Shown in pieces: positions 49,436 to 49,506 of a stretch of 49,506 nucleotides of DNA. The stretch is taken from the NCBI GenBank assembly GCA_009911185.1, contig QXWW01000033.1, positions 1 through 49,506 of the forward strand, written 5' to 3'. Origin of the DNA: Lachnospiraceae bacterium (GTDB taxonomy: Bacteria > Bacillota > Clostridia > Lachnospirales > Lachnospiraceae). Position numbers and translations under genes: made by a program. The notes beneath the pieces are model-generated. The model had not been told where the DNA came from and searched no databases. It saw only the letters and a list, made by a program, of their open reading frames with translations. How positions within the stretch are numbered: the first letter of the stretch is position 1; each line of letters starts with the position of its first letter.

Positions 49436-49506
49436 CCAGCTAATAAATGTCAATAGCAAAAATGAAAAAAGTTGATATTTATTGCTGGCTTAAAAAAGGG
49501 CGCACT
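49436..49506. repeat. long hairpin and MOB_Q-like nick core at the window edge
   Basis: The arms 49436-49453 and 49472-49488 (TTGATATTTATTGCTGG) pair over about 17 bases with one bulge and one wobble. On the minus strand the last 11 bases read AGTGCGCCCTT, the core of RSF1010/IncQ-type nick sites. Together they may be the oriT or end of a nested mobilizable element that continues outside the window. Confidence 0.45.

Larger units (their letters stand above)
19393..49506 (+). mobile_element. Tn1549/CTn-type integrative conjugative element, left part
   Basis: From the end of rlmD to the window edge all genes are on the plus strand in compact overlapping order and are typical of Tn1549-like ICEs. 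The order is ParA/ParB, CnaB adhesin, a run of small accessory genes, giant methylase-helicase, DUF3991/Toprim protein, MobC, relaxase, PcfB, ArdC-like, TraG/VirD4, Maff2 and VirB6-like. GC content is higher than in the flanking chromosome except in the AbiJ-like and GNAT cargo genes. VirB4, the peptidoglycan hydrolase, integrase/excisionase and attR must lie beyond 49506. Confidence 0.92.

Noticed and set aside
19372-49506. Second copy of the rlmD-end sequence as attR
   Set aside because: I found no repeat of the junction sequence before the window ends, so the right end must lie outside.

Overview
The window looks like a chromosomal segment of a gut-type clostridium, most likely a Lachnospiraceae member. 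The signs are strong AGGAGG ribosome sites with frequent TTG/GTG starts, housekeeping genes of Firmicutes type (PcrA, a YerC/TrpR-like regulator, a DUF1836 protein, a PHP hydrolase, RlmD), and an inserted Tn1549-family integrative conjugative element (ICE). No rRNA, tRNA or CRISPR array was seen.

Region 1 (1-11.6 kb) holds a lipoprotein, an Mrp/NBP35-type Fe-S carrier ATPase and then a co-oriented Tad/type IV pilus-like secretion locus. That locus has a CpaF-like ATPase, a GspF/TadB-TadC-like membrane platform, at least four very small one-helix pilin-like proteins, a TadE-like protein, a pseudopilin-like protein ending in an InlB-type repeat, and a 1271-residue secreted protein with InlB B-repeats. 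The small pilin-like proteins share an E-E-[YF]-G type N-terminus that begins right after Met. No leader peptide and no prepilin peptidase is visible, which is the most unusual feature of the chromosomal part.

Region 2 (11.6-19.4 kb) is mostly ordinary chromosome: a gap with decayed DNA, an orphan NMT1/SsuA-type binding lipoprotein, a YcdX-like PHP protein, the TrpR-like regulator, DUF1836, PcrA, a small acidic-tailed membrane protein and rlmD.

Region 3 (19.4 kb to the end) is the left part of an ICE inserted in the 3' end of rlmD. Instead of truncating rlmD, the element supplies about 110 codons in frame, a stop and a terminator, so RlmD carries a foreign C-terminal tail. The element then encodes an AbiJ-like HEPN protein (probable phage defence), ParA/ParB, a 1382-residue thioester/CnaB surface adhesin, a run of small accessory genes with visible internal duplications, and a 2862-residue methylase-helicase polyvalent protein. 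It continues with a GNAT cargo gene, a DUF3991/Toprim primase-like protein, a candidate oriT, MobC, relaxase, PcfB (DUF3801), an ArdC-like protein, the VirD4/TraG coupling protein, a Maff2 pilin-like protein and a VirB6-like channel protein. A complete tnpV gene with its own ribosome site lies out of frame inside the giant methylase-helicase gene.

The window ends in a long hairpin followed by a sequence resembling a MOB_Q nick core. This suggests that a second mobilizable element begins at the edge. VirB4, integrase and the right end of the ICE are not in the window.
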